A stretch of DNA of 64,000 nucleotides from Sipunculus nudus (Eukaryota > Annelida > Sipuncula > Golfingiida > Sipunculidae), in contig CM049308.1 of the NCBI GenBank assembly GCA_026874595.1, positions 13,783,501 to 13,847,500 of the forward strand, given 5' to 3'. Of this stretch, positions 1 to 13,800 are shown piece after piece. The notes under the pieces are model-generated. The model was not told the origin of the DNA. It searched no databases and saw nothing but the letters and a program-made list of their open reading frames with translations. The position numbers were made by a program, and so were the translations under genes. The first letter of the stretch is position 1. Each line of letters begins with the position of its first letter.

Positions 1-224
1 AATTTTCCTTTACAAATGATCAATATTAACATTTCACAAGATGCTCAGCCTCAATTCAATGACAATCAGTAAATGATTCCAAACTGAACATAAATGTAAA
101 CAGTTCTCAAAATTTGTAGCATGTTGCTTTTGTAATGTAAAAGCAGTTTAAATTTGGCTGTTTAACTAATAATGTAAACAGGATTGAAATGATTCTCAAA
201 TAAAATGTATTAAAAATGTAAATG

Positions 225-725
225 GCATAAAATATGGGTAACAGAGTCATAATTTCAGGTTTCCACGATTTTTCATAGACCTCCCTTGATGTCAAGTCAG
301 ATTATTCTAGCTGAAATGGTTACACTTTGTGCCCTGTTAACAGACAACAGAATCTTTGAAGGTCTCACAAAAATAGAGAAAAAAATGTGTAAACATTTGA
401 CAAAATCCTGGTGGCACCACCAGTCAGCAGGAACTGATGAAACACTCAATGATGAATATGCATGCAAAGAATCATGGTGATCAATGCTCTATTTGTTCAG
501 ATGATACTGGAGCTTTTGAACCAAATTTTTAATTATTCTTGGGGGTACTCTTGAGCTCCACAGCTCGGAGGATATGGGTAACAGAGACCTAATATCTGGT
601 TTCCATGAAGATTTTCCATGGACCTCTCTGAAATTAAAGTAAGAAGATTCTAGGCCCAGAGGTTATGATTTGTGCCTGGTTAACAGACAGTTATAGACGA
701 CTTTCAGTCAGCTGAGCTAAAAATT
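225..725 (+). mobile_element. Fragment of Helentron-like (HINE/pearl-type) repeat
   Basis: Two units with the family phrases TATGGGTAACAGAG and GCCCTGTTAACAGA. The second ends in the family terminus CAGTCAGCTGAGCTAAAAA at about 724. The 5' terminus is missing, so this is a truncated copy. Confidence 0.6.
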
Positions 726-3649
726 ATACTATATTGTAAAAGGATGGAGTGACATCTATCCTGAAGTGTATGGGTGTATATGTGTGTGTGTTTGAATGCA
801 AGTCTTGTGAATGTTTGTTGATGTGTTCATGACTACTCACTCCTTTCTGCAGACCAGATAGGGTACAGAGCTGGTCCTTGTCTTTGCTTACTACTACATA
901 TAGTTCATGTTTACTAATCATAAAAGCATAATCAACCATAACACCTATTGCACTGGTGTGTACAGGTAAAGTACATGAAACACTTGGTTAAAAGAAATAT
1001 CCGAGAAATAAGCTCTGTATAACTGGCACTGTAAGTTTAAGCTTAGTTAGGTTTAAATGATAATGAGTATGAGATTCTCAAATTTATTCTGAAACCTTAA
1101 AAGATATAAATTCTGACAGCCTCTCCATTTTCATGTTTTAAGTCCGTTTCATCCCCTCATGTCCATCTGTTTTTTGCTATGAAAATTTTTAATAGTTACA
1201 TTTCAAAGGAAAAAATTGTAGTGTAGAGTAGAGGATTAAAGGACCTAATTTTCAACAAGGTAAATAAATACCTACCTTACACCTTATTTAAGGAACAGAA
1301 TTATCTGAAAATATGAGAAATCAGTCTTCATTTTACAACATGTCAGACCAACTTATGGCGGTCAAATTCATTGGTCACATGCAAAAACAGCCTCAACTGA
1401 CAGCTTCTGATTGGATGATGTCATGTAAATACTCTAAAAAATATAATCAGCTAAAACAAAGATGGCTACTTATGGAGAGACACATCGTATCTGCCAGATC
1501 AAAGTGAAGTGACTAAAATGTTGTGAAACATAAATGGGCAATTTATTGTAAAATTCTTAATTGCCATATTAGGTTGTCACTTCTATATGTTGTTTTCTTG
1601 GAAATTATTTAAAAATATAAGCTTTTAAGTAAATCATCTACAAAAAAACATGTGGACAGCAGCTGGTGAAATTGACTATAGCAACTGGCAGTAATAGGAC
1701 AGTAACAATAATAAAGAAGAGTTATGTAATCGAGAGATTTGATAAAAACTATTCCTCTTATGAATGTTTTGACCACCTCATCCCTGTCAGTCAGCTTGAA
1801 TATAACACTATTAACCTATTTATCTCAAATACATAATTAAAACACCTGCCAACAACGCACAATGATTAGATTTAAAAAATTAACAAAGGCTCTGCTAAAT
1901 GACAGATGAAATATAAATTGTAAATCTTGTTCATATTATGAAATGCCCATAATGATGATACAAATTGCTGGCCATGTGACATCTTCTAATCTGGAACCAC
2001 TGAACTGAGTCTTATTCATGTACTAGAAGCAAAATAAATATTTATTCAAAAAATATAAAATGCATACATAACATCATTAACATGGACCATAACATCTTTT
2101 CATTTTAAATATACCATAATATATACTCCCTTGGAGTTAACCTTGTGCAAGGTCTTATACTATATGCATAGCAACATACTAATCTATTATTTTAATACAT
2201 TGCGAAACCAAGTTCCTGCAGGAAATTCTAAAGCCATCTGGTACTTAAAAAACAATTCATCTAGAGTTCTATTCTCAGCTTTAAAATGAAACTAAATGTC
2301 TAACTATGAAAATGCAGTTAAAAAATATTGCACCTCTATATATCATGAAAATACTTCGTGATAAAATACATGAAAAAAAAAACCATACAGGTTCCACTCT
2401 GCAGTGTTCCCCTAAAAAATAAAATCCGGCTCTCTCTTTCTCTTCCAGGATAACTTAATTGATCCCTTTCCATTCTAGAATAACTTTATCCCTCTTCCTT
2501 CTGGGATAATTTCCAAGTTTAGGATGAGTTTATGTTACATAATAATTTTGTCTGTACACACCCTATTTTACATAATGGTATATATCAACCTAATACTTAA
2601 GGACATTATAACTATACATGTACTCTTGTTTCACCAAACTGTATCCCCCTGTTTTGAGGATTTCTTCCTGGGTGCTGAAAAACCAAGACAACATAATCAA
2701 GTACAAGGGAACATTTGTGACATCAAAAATATTTAACAAATACACACCAAAACCTAAGTTACTAGAGCCTCCCTTAATAAATATCTAATTAATTAAAATT
2801 TATTATTAGGATATTTTATATGCCCTGATTACATAATGCTCTTATATCAAATTAGAAATTATGAACATATTTTTCATTGTCCCTTAAAAATTTTGGAAAT
2901 CTGAGGCTGTGAAATAATTTAAATCTAAGAAACCTATTTTTTTACACTAAAGTCAAAAATGATGGTTAAAACCACTATATATCATACAAAAACATATTTA
3001 TTAGTCCATTTTTGGACTATATTCTATCAAAAAGACAATCTTAAGATTACAGACAAGGACTTCAAATATAAACTAAAAAAAAAATTATTATCAAGACAAC
3101 TTAGTTACTGTTTCCACATGTGAAATATAAAAACAAGAAATATATGCTTTCAGTGAATTTTTACAAAAATGTGGAAACAAGATGGTAAAAGGAAAGTATA
3201 AATGTACAAGATCATATTTAACAATACCTGAAAATTAATCACCTTTGGACAAGGCTTCTGCAGTTTCATGTTCTATATAAATCGTATTACCTTTGGTACA
3301 TCATGGGTTCTTTCCACCTCAGCAGAATACTGGAATCTTTTCTGTGATATCATTTAAAAAATAAACTGTTTCCCAGGCTCATATGACATCTGTTAGTGAA
3401 CTCTGGCTTTAGGCTGACCTCTGAACACATATTGCAATATGTCTTATAATCTATTGAAGAATTTACAATATGTGCAATGTGAATTCTGCGACCATATTTT
3501 TCACATAGTATGAGTTATGTTTCATTATCATGTTACTTACACTGAAATGACAAGGGTAAAACCAGAATTCTCAAAAATTTAAAGACTTCTATAGCAGCAC
3601 TTGAAACAAAAGTTTAACAATTTATAGGAATTTTCAGCCATATTCAGTG

Positions 3650-3655
3650 TTTATT
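3650..3655 (-). terminator. Candidate polyadenylation signal of the metallopeptidase gene
   Basis: First AATAAA on the minus strand after the stop codon, implying a 3' UTR of about 0.75 kb. An ATTAAA variant near 4024 is an alternative. Confidence 0.35.
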
Positions 3656-4408
3656 GCACAATTGTGTTTTTACTTGGTTACAAACCATGACCATAAGTTC
3701 TTCAAGTAGCATGTAAAGCTCTTTTAATTGGTGAAGGTAGCTCTTCCTGTATGACTGCAACATTTACTTGCATAGTTATACAAGAAAGCTGAATGTTTTA
3801 AATAATCTATGCAACAATAATTATTAAACAATAACAGTTATATCAGAGACATAACTGTGCAGTGAAAAAATGTATGAAGAATACATTACAGTCACAAAGC
3901 TGAAAAATACAGTAAATTATAGGATATAGGTTTTTTTCACAGGAAAATACAGGCAATTACAGGAAATACAGGAATCAGTAGAATCTTGCAAAGGATGTCA
4001 CCACTGTACCATGTGAACTTTGTTTTAATGTGATGCCTAAGGACACTGGGAAAAGGCTACAGCTTAACTAAACAAGTCAGTCAACTAATAATATCAGCAA
4101 ACATCTCTTACCAATATAACAACTATTTTCTAGATATCAACAGCGACTTACAAATACCCAATATCAACAGCAAAATGAGGCTTGAAAGCCTTGAGCATAT
4201 TCAGTAGTTTAGTGTTTGAGTATATAACTGTCCTAAGGCTGTGGAGATATTCACATATATAAAACAATACTGCATATAAAATATAGATATCTCAGCTGAA
4301 ATAATGATAATTAATTTAGCTCAGCAATGTTTGTTATCATTACAAACCATAAACAAATAAATATCAGACAACAGATTGTGAATGGTAACGGAGGGTTGAT
4401 GTTTAATG

Positions 4409-4823
4409 CTATACATTTATATTATCTTTCAGTTGAATCTGTCTGGCACTAATGGCAGATATCCTATCATCCTCTGATTCTACCCATGATGCATTGGGAG
4501 GAACAATCATGTGACCATTTATAATTATTCCAGATATCGTTGATGTGCCTGAAACTGATGTGCGCTGACTGCGACTAGCCGCTGAGCTACCCCGCATGCT
4601 GGACCCTGTGAATTGACTGACTGGAGTCTGTACTGGTCTCTGACTGCCAGCCGAGGAACTACGCAGCTCTGCTCCAGGAGTAGGAATAACTCTCGTGGTT
4701 GACAAGTGATGGACAAGCAAGTATGAGACGGCACATATAATGATGATGACGCAAATGCAGGCGGCTATGATTCCGATGATTGCACCTGTCGTGAGCTGCG
4801 GTGCTTCAGCTTCATTCTGATAC
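4409..4823 (-). CDS. CIROP-like: Exon 16: transmembrane helix and cytoplasmic tail (aa 655-792)
   Basis: Acceptor TTTATAG at 4824; stop TAG at 4411-4409. Residues about 668-692 ([20 protein letters not shown] and on) are one hydrophobic helix followed by HH. The 100-residue tail is rich in Ser, Thr, Arg and Gln with no enzymatic motif. Inference: type I topology, protease domain outside. Confidence 0.95.
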
Positions 4824-7800
4824 CTATAAATGAAGAATATATATTCAAAAATAGGTATAAGTAATTTTTATCTTCTCAATCAATATATTTTTATTTTCAT
4901 TTGTTTGTATTACCATTTTCTGTGAGCTGTCAAATCTGACAGAGCATAGCTTGAATACGGTTTGAGTACTCGATGCCATGGCAACAAGCTCCAGTGAAAT
5001 ATATCCCTTTCAATTATTTCATTAAGTAATTTTTGCAAGTTCAGTTAAAGTCTTAAAATAATAGAGGGAAAACTGCAGACCACAAACCTTGCAGATGTTT
5101 CCCCAAAACTGTTAACCAGTAGCTCTTAGGATGGCAAATATGTTCTACGTTTCAAGCAAGCTACATAACACACACACCTGTTGCTTCTCAATCAAACAAA
5201 ATACAGTGACACCCTTTTATAGGGGACAGTCATGGAACCAGACAATTTGTCTGTAATGACAGGATTTCCACCTCAGAGGGGTCAGGCAGGTGATCTGTTG
5301 CTGCCAGATGTCCAAGATCCAGGTCTGGAACACATACATCCATGGAAAATTGTATTTTTTTCTAAATAAATAGGTTTTACATTCATATTTTATGTGAATG
5401 TTTATTGCAGCTTTTTTATTTTTATTTTTTACTTTGAAATAAGGCTCTTATTATAAAATAATTGGGTCATTAACTTCATTATTTGTCAAAGAATAATTTT
5501 TTGACATTGACTGACACCTGTGGGAATTGTTTCTCCCCAAGATGCTTCATTCTGATTTTTTTCTGCTGCTCTTCATCAATGGATTATCAGAGATGCAGTT
5601 TCCTCCTCAACAACTACTTAACTTACTTGCAGACAGATCTGATACATCATGTATTTTCTGGTGCATTTCCCATGGGTCTGTCAAAATTCATTATTACTCA
5701 TTCTTTCTGTGATCTTAAAAGAAACGTGGACTGAATGAAATGAATCTGACATTTCATCTCAGTTCTGTTACCTTCCTTCACTACTGCAAGATAAAAGAGA
5801 CAAATAAATGTGTGATATCCTACACGCCTTGTGATTGGTCATGTGACTCTTATCATGACCCATGTGGTACACCAATGACCGGCTCATGCTGAGGTCATGT
5901 TAGTGAACTAAACTTGGTGCATCAGTCGCCAAACAGGGTCATAAATAAGGTCTTTGTCCACCTTTGATCTAGAACATTATGGCCCTGTGAGGAGTCATGA
6001 CCCATGGCAATGATCGTTCATTGGTGTAAAACCTAGAAACTCAAATACGTTATCCTTGGGCCGTAACCTATGTTAGAATAATACAGCCCAAAATATGTAT
6101 GACAATCTGACTCCATTCAAAGCTTGGCATAATGGAACCTCCATGAGCATTGTCAACTTTTGAGTAATAACTATGGATAACTGATGTATAAAGTTGCAGA
6201 TCATGATTTTTCAGGTTAATTGAAGGAAACGTCTCAAGTATCATTTAATGGCCACCTTTCTAAATAATGAGAATATTCTAAGTGGTACATGACCAAGTAA
6301 ATGGGGTGTCTGCCCCGGGAGGGTGTCCACAGGGAAGGGTTTCACTTTGTAATATAAATTCAGTAACTCATATTTAATTCATGAAACTGACAAAAGTCCT
6401 CTCCACAATCATGGCCAAAGCTGTTCTTACTTGATTTGACTAGCCACATAGGTAACACCAGCGACCTGGACAGTGAAGCCCCCTGCTGATATTACTCGCT
6501 GCAGGTCGCTGTAGACTTGGGACGTAGGTACACCTGAAAAGCAGAGGTGTAAACTTGTTAAGACTTGAGAATCCATTTTGGAAATACATTTTTTAAGATT
6601 ATCCTTCTGTGCACAGAAAAAGCCAAATAAAAAATTGTGTCATTCACTTAAATTTTTAAATTGAGATTACCTTCATGACAAATACCAAAATTCTGAATTA
6701 TCCATGTTCATAAAATTTCCTTTTTTTCTTATATTAGAAAATTCATTAATGTTAGTAAAACTCTTAACTAAGGAACCAAGAGTGTTACTTAAAATGTAAC
6801 AGAATCTCCAGAGACAGGATCCAATTTTCATTAAGTAAACTCAGTCAATTCAGTTAAACAATTCTTATTTTCAAACTTACCATATCTACTAAAGGGTGGT
6901 AATAGATCAAACAGGAAGTGAATGCTGCCAGCTTTGAGATCAATTTTTTGAAGACGGTTCTTGTTGATAGTGCATGCTGACAGTATCCTTGTGATCACAG
7001 CATTTCGGAAACTGTTCAGGTTCATCTGCTGCTGCAGTTTTCCATAATCAGCTGAGGGAAAGATGATCTCCAAACAAACCACATCAACATCAGCTGAAAA
7101 ACATGATACATAATCAGCCAAGGGAAAGATGATCTCCAAACAAACCACATCAACATCAGCTGAAAAACATGATACATAATCAGCCAAGGGAAAGATGATC
7201 TCCAAACAAACCACATCAACATCAGCTGAAAAACATGATACATAATCAGCCAAGGGAAAGATGATCTCCAAACAAACCACATCAACATCAGCTGAAAAAC
7301 ATGATAAATAAACAGCCAAGGGAAAGATGATCTCCAAACAAACCACATCAACATCAGCTGAAAAACATGATACATAACCAGCCGAGGGAAAGATGATCTC
7401 CAAACAAACCACATCAACATCAGCTGAAAAACATGATAAATAAACAGCCAAGGGAAAGATGATCTCCAAACAAACCACATCAACATCAGCTGAAAAACAT
7501 GACACATAAACAGCCGAGGGAAAGATGATCTCCAAACAAACCACATCAACATCAGCTGAAAAACATGATACATAACCAGCCAAGAGAAAGATGATCTCCA
7601 AACAAACCAAATCAACATCAGCTGAAAAACATGATACATAATTAGCCGAGGGAAAGATGATCTCCAAACAAACCAGATCAACATCAGCTGAAAAACATGA
7701 CAGATGTTACCAAGAAGGTTTAAAAAAGAAGGACAGAGTATTTAAGTGTTAAAAGCTTGTGGCCAAGCTGTCCCTTGAAGATTATTGCCTTTGTACTCTA

Positions 7801-10800
7801 CTGTGTTGACCATGGTTTACTCCTTTAAGTGGCTCCCCCACTTATCTAGACATCTCATTAAATCCGTCAGATTAACGTTCCAGTTTCTATAGGACTAACA
7901 CCTGTGAGAGGGAACCCTTTGTGGATCTGATATACCAGGTGAGAATAAAGAATCAAGAGAATAAATCAAAGTTAATTTCCATGCACGCATTCTGCACAAA
8001 TGTTTATTAAAAGACACATTCAGTGTGTTCCAATGCTCACATACTGGTAGCAATACCGTGGTAGTCCCATGACCAAAACGTGACTGGTACAGGAGATATG
8101 GGCATTCATGACATGACATGTTCATTTAAAGTGATCAATATTACGGTTATCAAGAAATTTCCTTTCAAATTAAATAATTACTACTTAGGCACCAGCACCC
8201 ATAGGAGCCGGGTTTTACACCTAGGTTCTTTTCAGATTTTGCAAATAACACTGGACCTGTCATAGACCAGGGAGTATGATCTCCTCCTTATTTTTAACTC
8301 CATGATGTTACAAAATTTCATGAAACAATTGTTATGATCCTCAGTGGGTAGATTTATCTGGAGAATAATATGGTTCATGTGCTTACCACCAGGTGTCACA
8401 CTGGATCCTGTCATCTTGTTAGTAGGTGTGGTTGTGGGTGGGTAGGTAGTATCAGATGCCTGGCATAACACACCCTCTAGTGGACACTGAACAAACCCAT
8501 CATAACCAGGAACCTGCAGTATTGTGCAATATTATAATAATAATAATCACAGTAAAAATGTTGATGATGAACACAACCTGCAGAGAGCTGATTACTGAAA
8601 AACAAGACATTTCAACATGCATGATTTTTGTGAATTTAATGATGGAACCAATATTTTATCAAGTAACCCAGGGGTCATAATGCTCAGCTGAATAGGTGAC
8701 ATTGACAAAAGGAATTTTATCATCTGAATGACAAATTTTGTAGGTGGTATCCCCATTCAACTGAAGCATAGCCCCTAGGATATGGGTAACAGATACCTAA
8801 TTAAAGGTTTTAAGGAGATTTTTCCTGGACCTCCCTGGATGTCAAGTTAGAAGATTCCAGGTCCAATGGTTACAATTTGTGCCCCATTAACAGATGACCA
8901 CATCTTTGGGGTCTAAAACATAAAGATAAAAATGCGTAAAAATTAAAAAAAGTCCAGGTGGCGCCACCAGTCTGCAGGAACTAATGAAACACTCCATGAT
9001 GAATATGCATGCTAAAATCATGGCCATCAATGCACTAGCTGTTCAGATACTAGAGCTTTTGATTCAAATTTTAGTTATTCTGGGGGGGGGGGGGTACTTT
9101 GGAGTCCCATAGCTCCGAAATATGGGTAACAGAGACCTAATTTCAGGTTTCCTAGGAGATTTTTCATGGACCTCCCAGCTTGTCAAGTAAGAAGATTCCA
9201 GGTCCAGCGGTTATGATTTGTGCCTGGTTAACAGACGGACGGACGCTGGACAAAGAGTGATCGCTATAGCTCAGATGACTTTCAGACAGCTGTGCGAAAA
9301 AAATCTCTAGCTTCAGCAATTCTTATGTTATATGAGTAAATATATTTCCTGATTTTTTACAAGATGCATTATGTTCAGGCCCATAACTTCAACAAATTAC
9401 TCAATACTGACCTAATTTTACATATGTACATAGGAAAAGTATGGAAGAATATGCATACTAAATATGATCAAAAACAAATCAGTGGTTGATATAGGCAGTC
9501 TTGAAGTGTAACAATGGGTTTTTATCGAAAACAGAGGATTTTCCTTAATATCTGGAAGGAATGAAGTCTTAGTGACCCAATTTTTGGTATGGTAGAAAAT
9601 TTTGGGGACATCTAACTGTATGCAAAATTTTGGATTCATAGGTCAAACAGTTTTAAAACGTGCCCTGTATATGGACGAACGGCCGGCCGGCTGGACGACA
9701 GACAAAGGACCATGATTATAGCTCAGATGACTTATAGTCAGCTGAGCTAAAATGTTTGATGCAGGAGGTTAAAACTGAAGCAGTGCATTAGAACTATACC
9801 TTTTATTTTGGCCTTAACTAACAGTTCATATATATGTAACCATATCACTTAAAAATTCTACAAATAAGCCAAGTGAATAGAAGGCTTTAAGAAAAGGTTA
9901 AATGAGGTTGGAATTTTTTAATGAACCATTTGGATTCTAATAATAATGAAATTCATCACTCTCACTGTGGCCTGATGGGTGATCAAGGAGACCCCAACAG
10001 CACATCCCATTACTGTTGGAAGTCAGCCTATTTAAAATAAATTCAAGGTTCCCTGATTTCTCCAAAAGATATCCCTGAGAATTTTCAAATTTCATGATAA
10101 CTATTTTTACCTATTTTTACAATAAAAAACCACCATAGACAGTTCTCCACTGGACACACTGTTGGATATAAGACAAAAAATATCTGAAAACTTTTTTTCA
10201 GACCTGGCTTTTCCCTGATTTCAGGAATTTTCCTAGAAATTTCCGGACTCCCCTGAATGGGAAAGGTACACTAATTTTCCAGGTTTTCACTGTTTTCCTG
10301 AGTGGCTGGGGACTCTGGTAGTAGATGATTACTTGGGTCTAATATTGGCAATATGGAAACCTAGCGATTAAAAAGGCAACAAATGAACGCAATGTGCTGT
10401 ATATTTACATGTTGGTAATCACTAACTTGGTAATCACTAACCTTGACAGACTGGCCATAAGGACACAGAATCCAGTCAGACACACCGACCATGATGCTGA
10501 GTCTCTGCTGACTGTCACACCTGTGTTTGTAACATCGTCCCGTCAAGGACGGTACGGCCTGGGTGCTCTGTAATACAAAGTGTTTACAAGGTAACAGATA
10601 TTCTTGTTCCTGGATCTCTAGAAAGAAACTTCTGACTTTGTTAACAGCCATCTGGACAGACAATGAATAACTTATCTTTTCCACTTACCATAAAGCCACA
10701 CCAAATATATACCCCTTTTACACGGCCAATGCAAATGGTTTTCAAACCAATTGAAAATGTTTTAGAGTGTTTATACAACAATCCAAAGCGTTTCAAACCA

Positions 10801-13800
10801 TTTTGGCCAAAGCTGTTTTGATCAGGCTCAGGTGGTGGTTTCAAACCTTACTGAATGCAAATTGTTTTATCCGCTTTGCTTAACTGTCATGTGAACGCTC
10901 TAAAACGGTATGGACCCAGTTTTCAAGCAGCAACTTGGTCACAGCACAAGCGTGAATGCTTGTGTCAGCACGTGGTTACTTTGTTTCACATATGAAATGT
11001 ACGCAACACGCATTGGTGTTGAATGCACATGTGAAGTTGTGAACGCACCAAACCAGTTTGGCAAAACCGCTTTGCCCAAATAAGTTTGAAAATGTTTTGT
11101 GTGTGTAAGGGGAAATAAATCAATTGTTCTACAGGCTTTGGGGCCAAAGACAAGAAGCAAGCTGGTGATTATTCTTTACTTTAACTGCTCAGACAAAACG
11201 TGGAATTTTGTCAGCTGGCAGGAAGGATACAAACATGTGTGACATTTAAAACAAGGGGCCCATGAGTCACGATGCTCAGCTGTTATATATGATTAAAAAA
11301 ATATGATTTGGAAATGAGGCACATGCTGGTTTTGTGTGGAAATAAATAAAAGCTGTAATATGAGTTGTTGGTGTTTAGCTTATGCATGATTTTGATAGTA
11401 TTTTTGGAGACAGGGAAGAGGATTGATTTCATTTATTTTATGAACAAATGGAGTGCTATTGTCACACAGATTTTGACTTAGCCATATAACTGATAAGCAG
11501 CACATATAATATAAGAGTTTAACTATTTAGCAAAATGTAATAACAAATATTGTGCCAAATATAATTTTTATTAAAAATAAAAAGAGAATCATGTTTTTTC
11601 ATTTAAATATAACTGAAATGATTATTAAATTAATATTATAGAATATATTCATGAATGCATTCATGAATACATTTTGAAAGTATTTGCACTGGTATTCAAA
11701 TACTTTCATTTTTACCTGAATTCCCATTCTTATGCAAGAAATTTTATAATGGAGTACATATTCATATTCGTATTCAAATACATTTGCAAAGTATTCGCAC
11801 CATGTCTGGTATTTATTCAGTTTTAGCCAAACAATGATGTTGAGAATCCAGAATATAAACAAAGGACCCATGGGTCACGGCGCCAAGCTTAAGTTTTAAA
11901 TTTTTGCAAATGCAAAATATGAAAAATATTCTATTGTAATGTTTTTCATTTATATAAGCATATGAGAAGCTTAGAGGAAAGAGGCCCTCCTACTTGGTTA
12001 TAGTAAAGTTCTAAATATATGATTGCAAACTAATACTCTGAAAAACTGTCATGAAGGAAAACAGTAAAAGTTTTGAGATACTGTGATGCATATGAAAAAT
12101 TTACAGATGGACAGGCAAGTGGACAGAATGGACTAATACCTTTATTTCACTTTCAAGGGAATAATGCATTTAAGTTTATATATATGCCTATTTTTTTAGC
12201 ATATCCACTTTTTTCATTAATAGTTTTTATCTGATTCATTTTTTTTTTATTTACAAGTTTTATAAATTTGTAATAAAAAAACTGAAAATATAAGTTAAAA
12301 TATTAGAATTCTAAGTTGCAATCATTATATATCCAGAGTGTAGCTCATATTGGGTCATATTATGTATACACATATATTTTATTATTTTTAAATCAAATGT
12401 TTAAACTGAATTTAAAAGAAAATAATGCTACAACATGGCATCTACAAGATTATTCCTTGAATCCCTATTAAAAAGCTTTGCACATTGGAGTTTTCAGTAC
12501 ATGCTTAATTTTATTCACCGAAATAAAATAAAAGATTCAGTAAATTTGATCAAATAAAAACTTCTTTTCAAATTAAGAATACACACTGTTGGTTGAATGA
12601 GGGACAAACAATATCATTATGCTAATAAATAGTCAATTTCACACCTGGTGAAGTTTTTCTCTTCTGAAGTAAAGCATTACTTATCTGATGAACATCCACA
12701 CTCTCATAGCAATACACCACTTTGTGGACACAATTAAATGTGCACTTTAATCATTGTAACCCTGGTGGTACAATGCAAAATCTAAAATGTAGCATAGCCA
12801 AGAATAAAATGAAATACAGAAAATTATAACATTCATCTAGTTAATGCACCATCTGGGGGGGGGGGATGTGCAGAGCAGAGGGGAAGCCTGCTTGTAGTGG
12901 CCAAGCTGCGCCAAGGCAAGCTGCCTGGGGTGGGTTACATAATGCAAGTGAAGGCTGTACTACAAGGTGGGCAAGATGTAAACAACACTTGACATGGTGT
13001 ATGAAAACGTGAATAAAAGCTACTCTTTTCAATCAATTCCATTGAAATTTCAGATTTTAAAAGATTAAATCCTTATGTATATATGCTGTGAAAATTAAAT
13101 CAACAGTGCTTACAGGGAAAAAAAAGTGCCATTGCCAAAATTGGACAAAATTTAAGGTATTGATTTTTTATTTATGCTAGTAACTTAAAAAAAAAATTTG
13201 CAAAATTCAGATCTAATTTTGGGTGTACAATTGAATCTTGATTAAATAATGTTATATCCCTGAAAAAATTCTCCAGCTTCAGCAATTCTCATGTTAAGTG
13301 AGCAAATATATTCCCTGACTTTTAAAATTTTGCATTATATTTGGGCCCATAAGTTCAAAATTATAACCAATACTGACCTAATTTTTGGTATATGCATAGA
13401 AAATGTATGGAAGAATAAGATACTAAATATGATCAAAACCAGATCAGTGGTTTTGATATTAGGCAGCCCTGAAGTGTAACAATGGCTTTTTTATGGAAAA
13501 CGGAGGTTTTTCCTTAATATCTCGAAGGAATGATGTCCTAATGACCCAATTTTGGTATGGTAGGAGATTATGGGGACATCTAATGGTATGCAGAATTTTG
13601 GATTCGTAGGTCCAACGGTTTTAAAACGTGCCCTGTTAATGGCCAGACAGACGGACAGATGACGGACAAAGGACCTCGGCTATAGCCCAGATGACTTATA
13701 GTCAGCTGAGCTAAAAAAATGTGCCATGGTCAAAGTTGAGCAAAATTTTTTTTGCTAATATTTTAAAATATTAAAAAGATTTTGATCTAATTTTTGGTAC

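Larger units (their letters stand above)
1..4408. other. 3' flank: AT-rich, no gene seen
   Basis: No reading frame here shows a recognisable domain. Apart from the repeat fragment at about 225-725, I see only AT-rich unique-looking DNA, presumably including the 3' UTR near its right end. Confidence 0.6.

Noticed and set aside
6831..7684. 278- and 220-codon frames taken as separate repeat proteins
   Set aside because: Two frames stay open only because the unit length is a multiple of three; one includes exon 14 and runs past its donor into intron.
7049..7692. CRISPR-like look of the 66-bp array
   Set aside because: No alternating unique spacers; contiguous near-identical units in an animal gene.
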